The notes beneath the pieces were generated by a model. The model did no database searches. It was not told the origin of the DNA and was given only the letters and a program-made list of their open reading frames with translations. DNA of 64,000 bases, taken from the NCBI GenBank assembly GCA_021904315.1, contig CM038918.1, positions 18,615,349 to 18,679,348 on the forward strand, written 5' to 3'. Position 1 is the stretch's first letter. Every line of letters starts with the position of its first letter. This DNA is from Sphagnum magellanicum (taxonomy: Eukaryota > Streptophyta > Sphagnopsida > Sphagnales > Sphagnaceae). Below, one piece after another: positions 1-9,128 of this stretch. Made by a program: the position numbers and the translations under genes.

Positions 1-662
1 CTCCATCTTTGTCCAACAAGTTCATAAATTTTGTATGTCTATGTGCAATTTTTTTTTCTGAATCTTATGTTTGTGTCTTGTGTTTGGTGAATTGAAAGAG
101 GTGCTTTTAGGCGGCAAGAAATGGAGTTGAAGGAGAAAAGGTTCAAAATGTGAATCCTTTAGATGGGTGACTTCAATGGATAGTTCAAAATTTAGCATGA
201 GAAAGACAAAGGTAGACCCAATGCTATATGCTAGGCTCAAAGTTAAATGTGAACGTAATGGTAATTCTATTGTTGCAAAAAAAAATATTTTGAGGCAAAT
301 TTTCATATTTTGTCAATGATATTACAAAAGAGGAATATTTTATCTTAAATTATTAAAAATAATAAATCAAAGAATTTTTATATATTAAAAAAATCAATTT
401 AAATCACCATGAGTGCCTAAAATATGAAAAGGTGCTTAAATTTTTCTATTTTGAATATAGCCAAATTTGGCTAAAATCACATGGATGAACACAACTTGAA
501 CAACAACACAAAATTGGACAAATAATTTTTTTTTAAAAAAAATTGTTTGCAAACGATTTTCTTCTTCGTCATCATCTTCTTCAAACTTTTCACTTACTTA
601 AAAATCTATGATAATGAAAAATTTCACAAATTTAAAACATAAAACACAAAAGTCATGCACTT
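1..662. other. Non-coding left edge
   Basis: AT-rich sequence with poly-A/T tracts and no convincing exon. If the cytochrome b561 gene to the right is complete, this would be part of the intron separating its b561 exons from upstream signal-peptide and DOMON exons outside the window. No DOMON-like coding sequence is visible here. Confidence 0.5.
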
Positions 663-1016
663 GAGCATCTCCACCGGTACTCAGTATGTGACTCGAGACA
701 GTATAGTTTATTGCGAAAAAGTCAAATGTGCCGGTTTCTCTGCACGAAATTTGTGCAGCTTGCTCTGGCTGGTGAAAGGCCCAACACAGTTGTGCACCTC
801 TGAAAAGAGTGTAATAAATTGGACCTAACTGCGGCTCAGTATTTCTGATTGGTCGATCATAATGATTGGTCCAGGTGGTTTGCTATTAGTAGTCCCCATG
901 TATATGCAGTTCCGGTTACAGTTTTATTGGTGGGGTTGCCAAATAAAACAAAAGCTAAACTTAGACATTTAATTTTATTATCCAGAGTGACATATTGAGC
1001 ATCGGTGGAGATGCAC
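663..1016 (+). mobile_element. MITE, copy 1 of an inverted pair
   Basis: A 354-bp element with terminal inverted repeats: it starts GAGCATCTCCACCGGT and ends with the near-complement ATCGGTGGAGATGCAC. A second copy lies in opposite orientation at 6824-7197. The two share their interior, including an 'ATTGGTCCAGGTGGTTTGC' block and a 'TTTTATTGGTGGG' block. No coding capacity. The GAGCATCTCCAAC-type ends resemble PIF/Harbinger-derived MITEs of plants. A TAA follows both copies on the right, but the left flanks do not match it, so the target duplication is unclear and the superfamily is tentative. It ends about 45 bp before the cytochrome b561 exon. Confidence 0.8.
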
Positions 1017-1062
1017 TAACCTACCACTTGTGGGTTATTGTCTTCTTGTTCTTCTTCTCCAG

Positions 1063-2389
1063 CTCCAGCTTCTGGTTCACTGGACAGTAGTAGTACTGGC
1101 AGTGATCCAGAGGCTCCTCCACCTGCAATCGGATGCTACAAAGCTCATGGGTGGTTGTTGTGGTTAGCTTTTGGTGTTTTCTTCCCTGATGGTGTCTTGG
1201 TCTCCAAATACACTCAAGCTTCTTTTCCTCACTGGTTCCATCTTCACAGTATCCTCGAGGTAATGTATATGTGTTTGTTAGCGAGCTATTTTTCTCTTCG
1301 AGTACTTGTGATCAGCTGCAGCTCGCGTGCAGGTCATGTGCAGTTGCGTATTACATGAGCTAGATGATGATCAATGTGTTAGTTCTGTGGTTGCATTGCA
1401 TGTCGTGTTGTTGATCATCTGTTGCCTGCTGCAGGTTGTTGGAGTGGCAGCAGCGACAGTAGGCCTAGCTATTGGGTTGCGGAAGTTTGATGCGCTTCAT
1501 GATTCGCTTCATGCGGAGCTGGGACTTGCAATTGGGTGTCTCATCTGGGCTCAACCTTTGGTAGCTCTGCTGCTTCGACCCAAGAAGTAGGTGCAGCGAT
1601 CTAGACTCACCACTCGCATGTCTCAAGCAGATATGGATCCTGATGATGGCTGCAATGCAATTCTTCGCTAATGATATATACTAGTGATGTGCTTGCAGCA
1701 GCATCTCATCTATGGCAAACTGATGTGCAGCCTGCAAGCAATCACACAAGGCCAGCGGCAGTGGTCCAGCCTGAAGAAGATTACTAACTTCGATCGTTGC
1801 TCGTGTGTGTTTGTACCTGCAGAGGACAATCTTTGAGGGCAGTCTGGTATGTGAGTCACTGGTTAATAGGAACAGGTGCCATTCTTCTTGGCTGGTTCAA
1901 CATCTTCCTGGGCTTGGACCTTTCCTTCTCTGACTATCTGGAAGAGGGCACAGGAAAGGTTGGGTCCATGCACTATCCTTGGTCTTCATCTTCATTCACA
2001 GCTTCATATTCCTCCCGAATCTCTGTGTCTAAAGTGACTCCAGATGCACATGATTACACATGATCTGGGATGGAACTGGTATTTCTGGTGGCATTTACGC
2101 ATTCTTAGGTGATTTAATTCAAAGGAATTTGGGAAACTCTTGACTGATTATGCACATGTTGTTGGTTTTTCTCTGAGGTTTGCAGTGGCTGAAGACTGCA
2201 TTTTCAGTTCAAGTTGCAGTGGTTTCATTTGTGTACCTGTTTCTGGAGCGACTGCCTCATGTTTGTGCACAATCCCGAAGCTTCAGCTCTAATGTGGAAC
2301 TGGGAATCAATTTGGTGGCCATGAGCTCTAAACGTGTCACTAGTGACAACAACAACAACAAACCTGAGAATCATGAGATCCCCGTTTAG
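1063..2389 (+). CDS. Cytochrome b561 (CYB561/DOMON-type), C-terminal exons
   Basis: Transmembrane haem-b electron-transfer module of the plant CYBDOM type, thought to pass electrons across the plasma membrane. Four exons join with GT-AG introns: 1063-1259, 1435-1586, 1823-1958 and 2186-2389; frames match at every junction. They encode about 229 residues with five membrane helices. Helix starts are KAHGWLLWLAFG, HLHSILEVVG, LHAELGLAIG, WYVSHWLIGTG and WLKTAFSVQV. The His residues in HGWLL, HLHSI, LHAEL and VSHWL fit the four conserved haem ligands. The first exon follows a pyrimidine tract ending CCAG (1062 or 1068). The N-terminal signal peptide and DOMON domain are not in the window: they are either further left, across an intron carrying the MITE, or lost. 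The tail is Ser/Asn-rich. Splice sites and frame look intact; whether the gene works depends on the missing exons. Confidence 0.8.
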
Positions 2390-2405
2390 GGTTTAGGGTT
2401 TAGAG
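2386..2405. repeat. Short telomere-like TTTAGGG tract
   Basis: Between two and three TTTAGGG units directly after the b561 stop codon. A reverse-strand tract (CTAAACCCTAAACCC) occurs at about 3308-3322. Either interstitial telomeric sequence or chance telo-box-like motifs. Confidence 0.6.
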
Positions 2406-3288
2406 GGATTCCATGAGATCCCATGGAATCAATCTGGCCTTGAGCTCTGAAGGTGCAATATTTCTTCATTTCACTATCTGCAGTTTGCAACAGTACTAAT
2501 CTGTCTGAAGTAGCCAGGAGACTGTTCTGGATTTGAGAGATGACAGAGAGAGAGAATCTGAGTGCACAGGGTGCTTCGAATCTAGACAGCAATTGTTACA
2601 ACAACTTGTTGCAATTGGTTTGGTTGCAAATTTTGGCCTTGAAAGTTAGTGTCTGTACAATCTTTGCACAGAACTTGCCTTCTACTGAAAAACCATCAGC
2701 CCTTATTGTGCACGCATAGAACCAAAAAACTAGGGCCAATTCAAGGATTCTCTGTTGAGAAATATGTGAAGTCACAAATGCAAAATCTCTGGTAAGCTGC
2801 GTACAACGAGGTGGGAAATCATAATCCAGTATTCAGCTGTCATATTTTCCACATTCATAAAGCAATGTACTGCACCAAGGACACAAACAGAAGACACAAA
2901 ATTATCAAATATACACAAGACCACCCAACACTCTGACCTCTGCTAAAAGTGACTGTAAATTATCAACTGTGCAAGATGCAGATTGGGGTAACTTCTATTG
3001 AGTCGCAGCTGGGAAGCTCAGGATTCCAATCTCTACATGAATGCCAAGAATGGATCTACTGTCATTCAACCTCAGATGCAGCTAAGAATGTTCATCAACT
3101 TATACCCTTCATTGTCCTTTTGAGTACAAAAAAAGGGTTCAATTGTAAATGCTGATGAGTTCCAAGCTCCTTAGACTCCACACCGGTTTGAACTTTCAGC
3201 ACTTCCTATCTGTTTCACCTCCCCTCTATTGCTCCAAAAAGAGTCATCAAGAGCATCTTTGTGCATCTACTCCCCCAAAATTTATGGT
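2406..3288. other. 3' flank, no gene seen
   Basis: Probably the 3' UTR of the b561 gene followed by intergenic DNA. Short ORFs on both strands show no recognisable motif or exon structure. Confidence 0.4.
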
Positions 3289-3290
3289 CT

Positions 3291-3562
3291 GCAAGGTTCT
3301 GGTATTCTCTAAACCCTAAACCCAACCTTTGAATCCTAACTTCAATTCCTCCAAAAAATGGACCTGCTTCTGCTTCTTCTTCTGCAAAAAATGAAGTATC
3401 TAAATCCAAGCAACTAAATAGTCTCAGCAAGGTTCTGGTCTTCTCTGAACCCTGAACCCTGATCCCAAATCTTTGAATCCTAACTTGAATTCCTCCAAAA
3501 TAAGGACCTGCTGCTTCTTCTTCATCATCATCTTCTGCAAACAATGAAGCATCCAAATCTAA
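3291..3562. repeat. Tandem duplication, 136-bp unit, two copies
   Basis: Copies start GCAAGGTTCTGGT at 3291 and 3427. Each contains CTTTGAATCCTAACTT, a 'GGACCTGCT' block, a CTTCTTC-rich stretch and an AATGAAG..CCAA ending. They are clearly diverged. The unit lies downstream of the TMEM18 homologue on that gene's strand. Confidence 0.75.
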
Positions 3563-3654
3563 GCAAGAAAAATAGCCTCACAGGAGCATAATTCACATCA
3601 ATGCTCCCAGCAAAGAGATTCTGGGAAATCTTCTGAGACCCAACAGAAACCTAT

Positions 3655-3805
3655 GAGCTCTCTTTCCTTGCACATGTTGAACTGCTTGCTCTTCATGAGA
3701 GCAACAGAAATCTGAGATCTCTTTTTCCTTGCACATCATAAATTGGTACTCTTCATGAGAGAGCAAGAGAAGTCTGTGAACTCTTCTTCCCTTGCACATG
3801 ATCTG
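3655..3805. repeat. Imperfect tandem repeat, about 63-bp unit
   Basis: Roughly two and a half units, each containing a CTCT..CTTCCCTTGCACAT block followed by CTCTTCATGAGAG. It lies just 3' of the TMEM18 homologue stop codon on the minus strand, so it may be its former 3' UTR. Confidence 0.65.
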
Positions 3806-3854
3806 AGGCACCACTGTGAAGGCAGTTTGGGGGAAAAGGGGATGGTTGTCTGAC

Positions 3855-4385
3855 CTATTGCTCCTTGTTTTTTTTGGCAGAGGCAAGAGCTCGATGCTTG
3901 AGTTCAGCTCTCTTCCACTTGACCATGAGGGAAGTCAAAGTGAGCAAGCTGTTGAAGAGAATGAGAGCAGACACCAAAAGCAAAGGACCCGACCAAACTA
4001 CAGAGAGAAAAACACCATGGGAATCGAAGTAGGGTTGCCCGGCAAAGCTTTTCCAATGCCTGTGGAGATAGATGTTCATCCTCTCTGCAACGTACACACA
4101 AATGAGTCCACAGTAGAACATCGCCATTTGCACATTGCTGTGTTTCCTGCTTGCAAGTGCGAGCACAAGGAGCGTGATATGGAAGACGATCACGCCTACC
4201 AGCCATGGCTATGTCCAGTCCACCGCATGAACAAACCCTAGAAGCGGATCCAAGAAACTACGTTGTTCTCCTCCTGCTCCTCCTCCCCGAGCTTTCTTCC
4301 ATTGCTTCCGCATCTCTTCTGTCACTCCTTCGATCATCACTGCCATTTGGTCCATGCTCGAAGCAAATGCCGACGCTACGTCCAT
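3855..4385 (-). pseudogene. TMEM18: TMEM18 homologue with one internal stop codon
   Basis: TMEM18 is a small membrane protein of the inner nuclear envelope. Reading from the ATG at 4385, one continuous frame of 176 codons runs to the stop at 3855. It contains the family's core: LGFVHAVDWT, then PWLVGVIVFH, LASRKHSNVQM, VYVAERMN, WKSFAGQPYFDSHGVF, SVVWSGPLLL and the basic tail VKWKRAELKHRA. Length agrees with plant relatives (about 160-180). The single defect is a TAG at 4209-4211, where the family has Glu or Gln between DWT and PWL; CAG to TAG or GAG to TAG would explain it. No intron is seen. The N-terminus is Ala/Met-rich and predicted soluble. It lies head to head with the aspartyl-tRNA synthetase copy, 334 bp apart. 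Identity is confident. It is either a young pseudogene, a segregating null allele or a sequence error. Confidence 0.85.
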
Positions 4386-4719
4386 CTTCAAGCTGTCTCA
4401 ACAGATGCAAAGATCAAGTCGGTTGGTGCACTTCCTCTCTGCTCTTTCTGGCGATCTTCTTCGATCCCGATCTCCATCTGCTGCAGCAGTTGGCGTCATC
4501 GTGCGACGTGGGGAATGAAGCAATTGAAGAGGACCAAACGGAACAGTAAGCTTTGCGGCAACAGTGGCAGGATGTCCGATTAGGGTTCAAAGCTCGTCCA
4601 GGAGTGTATTTATTTGCTGCATCATCTCCTGTTCAGTTGCAGACACTCTAAGAGTGATTTGGAGGAGTACAAGAAGGAATCTTGCTTGCGAGGTGCGTGT
4701 TTTGCGTATGTCCGCAATG
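4386..4719. promoter_or_regulatory. Shared upstream region of a divergent gene pair
   Basis: This 334-bp gap separates the ATG of the TMEM18 homologue (-) from the ATG of the aspartyl-tRNA synthetase copy (+). It is more GC-rich than the surroundings. Any promoter for both must lie here or within leader introns. No clear TATA box seen. Role inferred from layout only. Confidence 0.35.
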
Positions 4720-6267
4720 ATGGAGGAGAACAACAATCCAGTCATGAACAAGAAAGCAGCGAAGAAAGCGGGGAAGACGCTCAGCAAGCAAAATGGCAGC
4801 GGCTGCACTCGATGTGGAAGAGGAGAAGGAGGATCCTCTCTTGGCTGCCAACTATGGCGACGTGAGCAGAGTTTGCAGAGCAAGGAGATTTCACGCAGGA
4901 AATGGCTGGCAGTGAGGTCGTTGGATACGGCGATGCAAGGGCACACTGTTCTGGTGCGAGGAAGGGTTCACGCCGTGCGAGGAACAGGCAAGATGGTGTT
5001 CTTGGTTGTGCGGAAGCCGGCTGCACTGTGCAGTGTGTGCTGTCGGTCGCAGCAAACGTGATGGGTTAGGGAATGGTGAAATACGCGAACAAGATCAGCA
5101 AGGAGTTCATCGTGGATGTCGAAGGCATTGTTTCTGTTCCTGAGAAGCCGATCGAAAGCACATCGCACAAGGTGAGGCATCGCTGAGGATTGCGCCACAG
5201 TTTTCTGAAGCAAAAGGAGATGCTATAGATTCATGATCTTTTTTGTGTGTTTTTCTGCAATTCCTTCTTCACGTCTTGCACGACTTGTGTTTGCAGGTGG
5301 AGATCCAAGCAAGGAAGGTGTTTTGCATCAGCAAGGCAGCGGCTCAACTGCCTCTCAACCTGGAAGATACAGCCCGGAGTGAGCGTGAACTAGGGAAGAT
5401 TGTCAAAAAAAAAGTAAGTCCCCTTCCAAAGCTTGTCATCTCTCAATGTATGTGCCATTTAGAAAACAGTAGTGTCTTTTGAAGAGACGCCTGGTGTCTT
5501 GTAGACCAGTTGTGGTAAACAGATTCTTCCTACTGTGGCAGGTTCAAAACTGATTTCTATTTGCTTCATTCTTACCCTGCAGCTGGTCAACCCTTTACAC
5601 CATGCCTTGCTGGGATGATCACCACTATAGCAATTCATTTGATGTCTTTATTTGAGGTAATTCCATCACTTTCCCTGCTTGCTTTCTTCCATTGCTTCCT
5701 CAGTACAGGCTGATTTTTATCTATTCTGAACAGGATTTGGGAGTGAGAGCTTTGAGCACATCCCTTTGTAGATTGATTTCTTCACTTTGTTTGCTGTGAT
5801 AGGGGAGGAGATTATTTCAGGTGGCCAGCATATACATGATGCAGAGTTGCTTACCAAGCAAGTGATTGAATGTGGTATTGATGTTAATACACTGTCATCT
5901 TACATTGACTCTTCAGGTGACACCACTTTTCTTTGACATTTTTTTGATAAAAGGGTAGGATTGAAATTGTTTGAGCTATTTACAGTTGTTTGCAAAATAA
6001 TCAAGCTCAGAAGAGGATCTTAACATCGCATCAGATTATATTAGCTATCCTCCTCATCCTATTTATTTCCACGCAGTAGAGATTTGAGCTATGAGGATTA
6101 TTGCTGATGGGAAAATGTTTCTTGCTCAAGGTTAGGTGGGGGGCAGTGCCACATGGAGGAGTTGGAGTAGGACTGAGGACTGGAGCATGTGGTGATGCTC
6201 CTGTGCTCTCAACAACATTCGCAAGATGTCACTGTTCCCACATGACCCACAACAACTTGCTCCTTGA
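4720..6267 (+). pseudogene. Decayed duplicate of cytosolic aspartyl-tRNA synthetase
   Basis: The intact enzyme charges tRNA-Asp in the cytosol. Recognisable parts in order: Lys-rich N-terminus (NKKAAKKAGK), then DPLLAANYGDV, LDTAMQGHTVLVRGRVHAV, MVKYANKISKEFIVDVEG and SVPEKPIESTSHK (to 5171). Then come exon 5297-5413 (VEIQARKVFCISKAA..LPLNLEDTARSE), exon 5583-5656 (LYTMPCWDDHHYSNSFDVFI), exon 5803-5916 (GEEIISGGQHIHDAELL) and a last exon of about 6137-6267 (AVPHGGVGVGL.. to ALNNIRKMSLFPHDPQQLAP). Splice sites and phases still fit, so it was a genomic duplicate, not a retrocopy. Damage: frameshifts near 4790, 4860, 5025 and 6180, a TAG near 5065, and CGA changed to TGA at 5653. The central catalytic exons (motifs 1 and 2, over 200 residues) are missing from 5414-5582. 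Confidence 0.9.
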
Positions 6268-6823
6268 AATTGTCTGCTATAAGGAATTAAATAACGGTGT
6301 GCATATCTGACACAAGGTCTTGGGTATGTTCAGATCACTGGATACAAGAAACAATGTAGTGTAGAAAGCTTTTGCTTGAGGAAAAACAATTTGTGATTTT
6401 TGCTTGTGAAAAGTAATTAAAACTCTAAAATTGAGTTTTTTCATAATTGAGTTTTTTTTGGAAAATTGTGTCCCTTACTCTTTGGACCAAGTTTTTTTAA
6501 AAGTTATATCTTTTGGAGCCTTGAAAAGATTTGTTTTAGAATCTCTTAATAATATTTACATTTTGAGATTTGTGTTTTAAGAACAATAGTTTTTCATAAG
6601 AACTTTGAAATTAAGTTCACTCAAATCAGAAGATAATGGGATGGGTAACCTTACAGGAGGTTTAATATATATATTTCGGTCAACAACACAAGCACCCATT
6701 GGTCTAGTATGAAATGGATTAAGTGAAATGAGGGGAAATGAAAAAAAAGGTGGAGTTAACAATTGATAAAAGAATAGAAGACCATTTTACCTTGAAATAT
6801 GGAGTTCTTGGCATCAACACTAG
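6268..6823. other. Intergenic, no gene seen
   Basis: AT-rich flank between the synthetase pseudogene and the second MITE. Nothing recognised. Confidence 0.4.
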
Positions 6824-7197
6824 GAGCATCTCCAACGGTGCTCAGTACCTAATTAGGGATAGTTAAATTAAATGTCTAAGTTTAGTTGTTTTCTTTTTGG
6901 CAATCCCACCAATAAAACTGAAACTGGAACTGCATATACGTGGGGGACTACTAATAGCAAACCACCTGGACCAATGATTGTGATCGACCAATCAGAAATA
7001 CTGAGCAGCAGTCAGGTGCAATTTATTACACTCTCTTTGGGAGGTGCACAACTGTGTTGCGCCATCTACCAGCCACTGCAAGCTGCAGGAATTTGGTGCC
7101 GAAAAACCAATTTCTTGAGCTAAACCAGAACATTTTGACTTTTTCGCAATAAATTGTAGTGTCTGGAGTCACATACTGAGCACCATTGGAGATGCTC
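6824..7197 (-). mobile_element. MITE, copy 2, inverted relative to copy 1
   Basis: 374-bp element with ends GAGCATCTCCAACGGTGCTC and GAGCACCATTGGAGATGCTC, nearly perfect inverted repeats. The interior matches 663-1016 in reverse orientation (for example CCACCTGGACCAATGAT against ATTGGTCCAGGTGG). Flanks are TAG on the left and TAA on the right, possibly a decayed 3-bp target duplication of the TWA type used by PIF/Harbinger. Confidence 0.85.
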
Positions 7198-9128
7198 TAA
7201 GTCACTTCACACTATACTCAGATCTCTGGTGGATGTGGGTTTCATAAGTCTGAATTCACCTCCTCAAGTAGTCCGGACACTATTAAAATATCAAATTCAT
7301 GGCTATTGATTTAATTATAATTTTCAAAAACATAATATGAGCTGAAATTCTTTCCAAATAATTTATGGCCATCCAATTTTGAAGTAGATCTAATTTTCTT
7401 ATATCACCATATTATTTTTAATTAAAACTAATATTTTCCACATGTTTCTTTCAAATTCAACCTAAAAGAAGTAGAGCTTTTGGAAAGAAGGACTCTAGTT
7501 TAAAAACCAAAAACAATACTCGTTATACTCTTTATATATTTATATAATTTGACAACACATGGTTTCATAAACCGCATGCAACACAGTCTCATTAGTCATA
7601 AATTATTTGAAGTCCAAAAATCCTCCCCAATCCCCAAGTGAAACACAAACTATGCCAACTTCACAAAAAAATCACAAATTTAGCTACAAATTATTATTTT
7701 TTAAGGTTAATAGTCCCAAGTGCTGACACTTTGTTCATGACACATTCCATTATTTGCTTATATGTTGTGTTGGTAAACTTGATGATTAAAAACACCAACC
7801 TGCCATACTTAGTCCCCCCAAAAGGGATTGCAATTGTTTTATTTGAAACTTCAATAATAGCCAACATAAACATGAAATACAACACAATGCCCTTCCTTCC
7901 CAAGGGAGTTTCAAGATGGAAAGGTGTATTATAACTTGAAAAGAAAGCATGAAAGTAATATTTATGAGGAGAAACATTATTCATTGGTAAATTGCAATTT
8001 CCCATGCAATATAACATTGGTAAGCAGATTGCAATAATTTCATTTTTTGATGCCAATGCTACAACATTGATTAAAAGTTGAAAAAGAGAGTTAGGTTTAA
8101 ATTACTTAAGAGAGAATTCACAGGGTTGATTTTATAAATAGAAACGACTTGATCTGAAAGAATGATTGAACTTTGGACTTACCCAATAAAAGCTTCAAAT
8201 GAAAAAAATTGATCAAAAAATTCAATAAAAATTGATGGCCAAAACCATCACATGGTAGACAAAAAGGGAAAGGGAAGGACAAAAGAAAGGTCAAAAGATG
8301 TGCAACCCACAAGAACCAAAGAAAGGAAAGAGCCAGTCCCTCTTGTGATAAGAAGCTATCTCATCGAGAGCCCTTCATGTCCCTTCATGTCGCTTGCAAG
8401 CAAATCAAGAGATCTAATACTAGTAGAAGGTCTAAAATAAAAAATTATGTATTGTAATATCCTAACAGGTTTGGGACTTTGATGCCGAATGCTTAATCTA
8501 TTTTCTCCTAAGATATAGGAATAATCATTCTGAAATTATTAAGGTGTACTTTTTACTTGTTAAGTACACTTTAATAAATTTTCAAAAAGTCTTGAGATTT
8601 TTTTCTCACAATTATTTAGTGCCGAACACACGTTAGGTTCCTATGCTAAAGTATATCAATAGAATCGGTTCTACCTAAGAAGTAATTAAATTACATTTTC
8701 ATTTATGATTTTTAATTCTAATGATGAATTTTTTTGAGAAATTGATATATGGGCAATTTTTTGGAATCTATTTTATGGTTGTCGCACAACTCATCTCATA
8801 CAATTGTCCTTAAACATTTTCAAAAACAACTATCTCATTTTCAAGCTTGACTATTTTTTTCCCCTAATAATTATCTTTTTTTCTTGTTGATTTTTCCTAA
8901 TAACTACTTCCCACCTCAGAACCACCTCACTCCTCTTGCCTACCCATCAACATGAATATGAAAAGAATGTGCCTTTTCATGTCCATGATACTTAAATTAA
9001 TTCAACATGAATTTGACATAAATAATGATAAACTATTGGAAACCATATGGGCACATAAGAAGAGAAATAAAATAGTTGATCATCACTTCTAGTGTGCAAT
9101 AGCATAGAGTACTTCCCAAGTAATCTTT
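7198..9128. other. Intergenic, no gene seen
   Basis: AT-rich DNA 3' of the polyphenol oxidase. Short ORFs at 7638-8056 on both strands are mutual shadows with no domain. No repeats or RNA genes recognised. Confidence 0.4.

Noticed and set aside
3855-4946. Several overlapping ORFs on both strands at the TMEM18 and synthetase loci
   Set aside because: Shadows of the two recognised pseudogenes in other frames.
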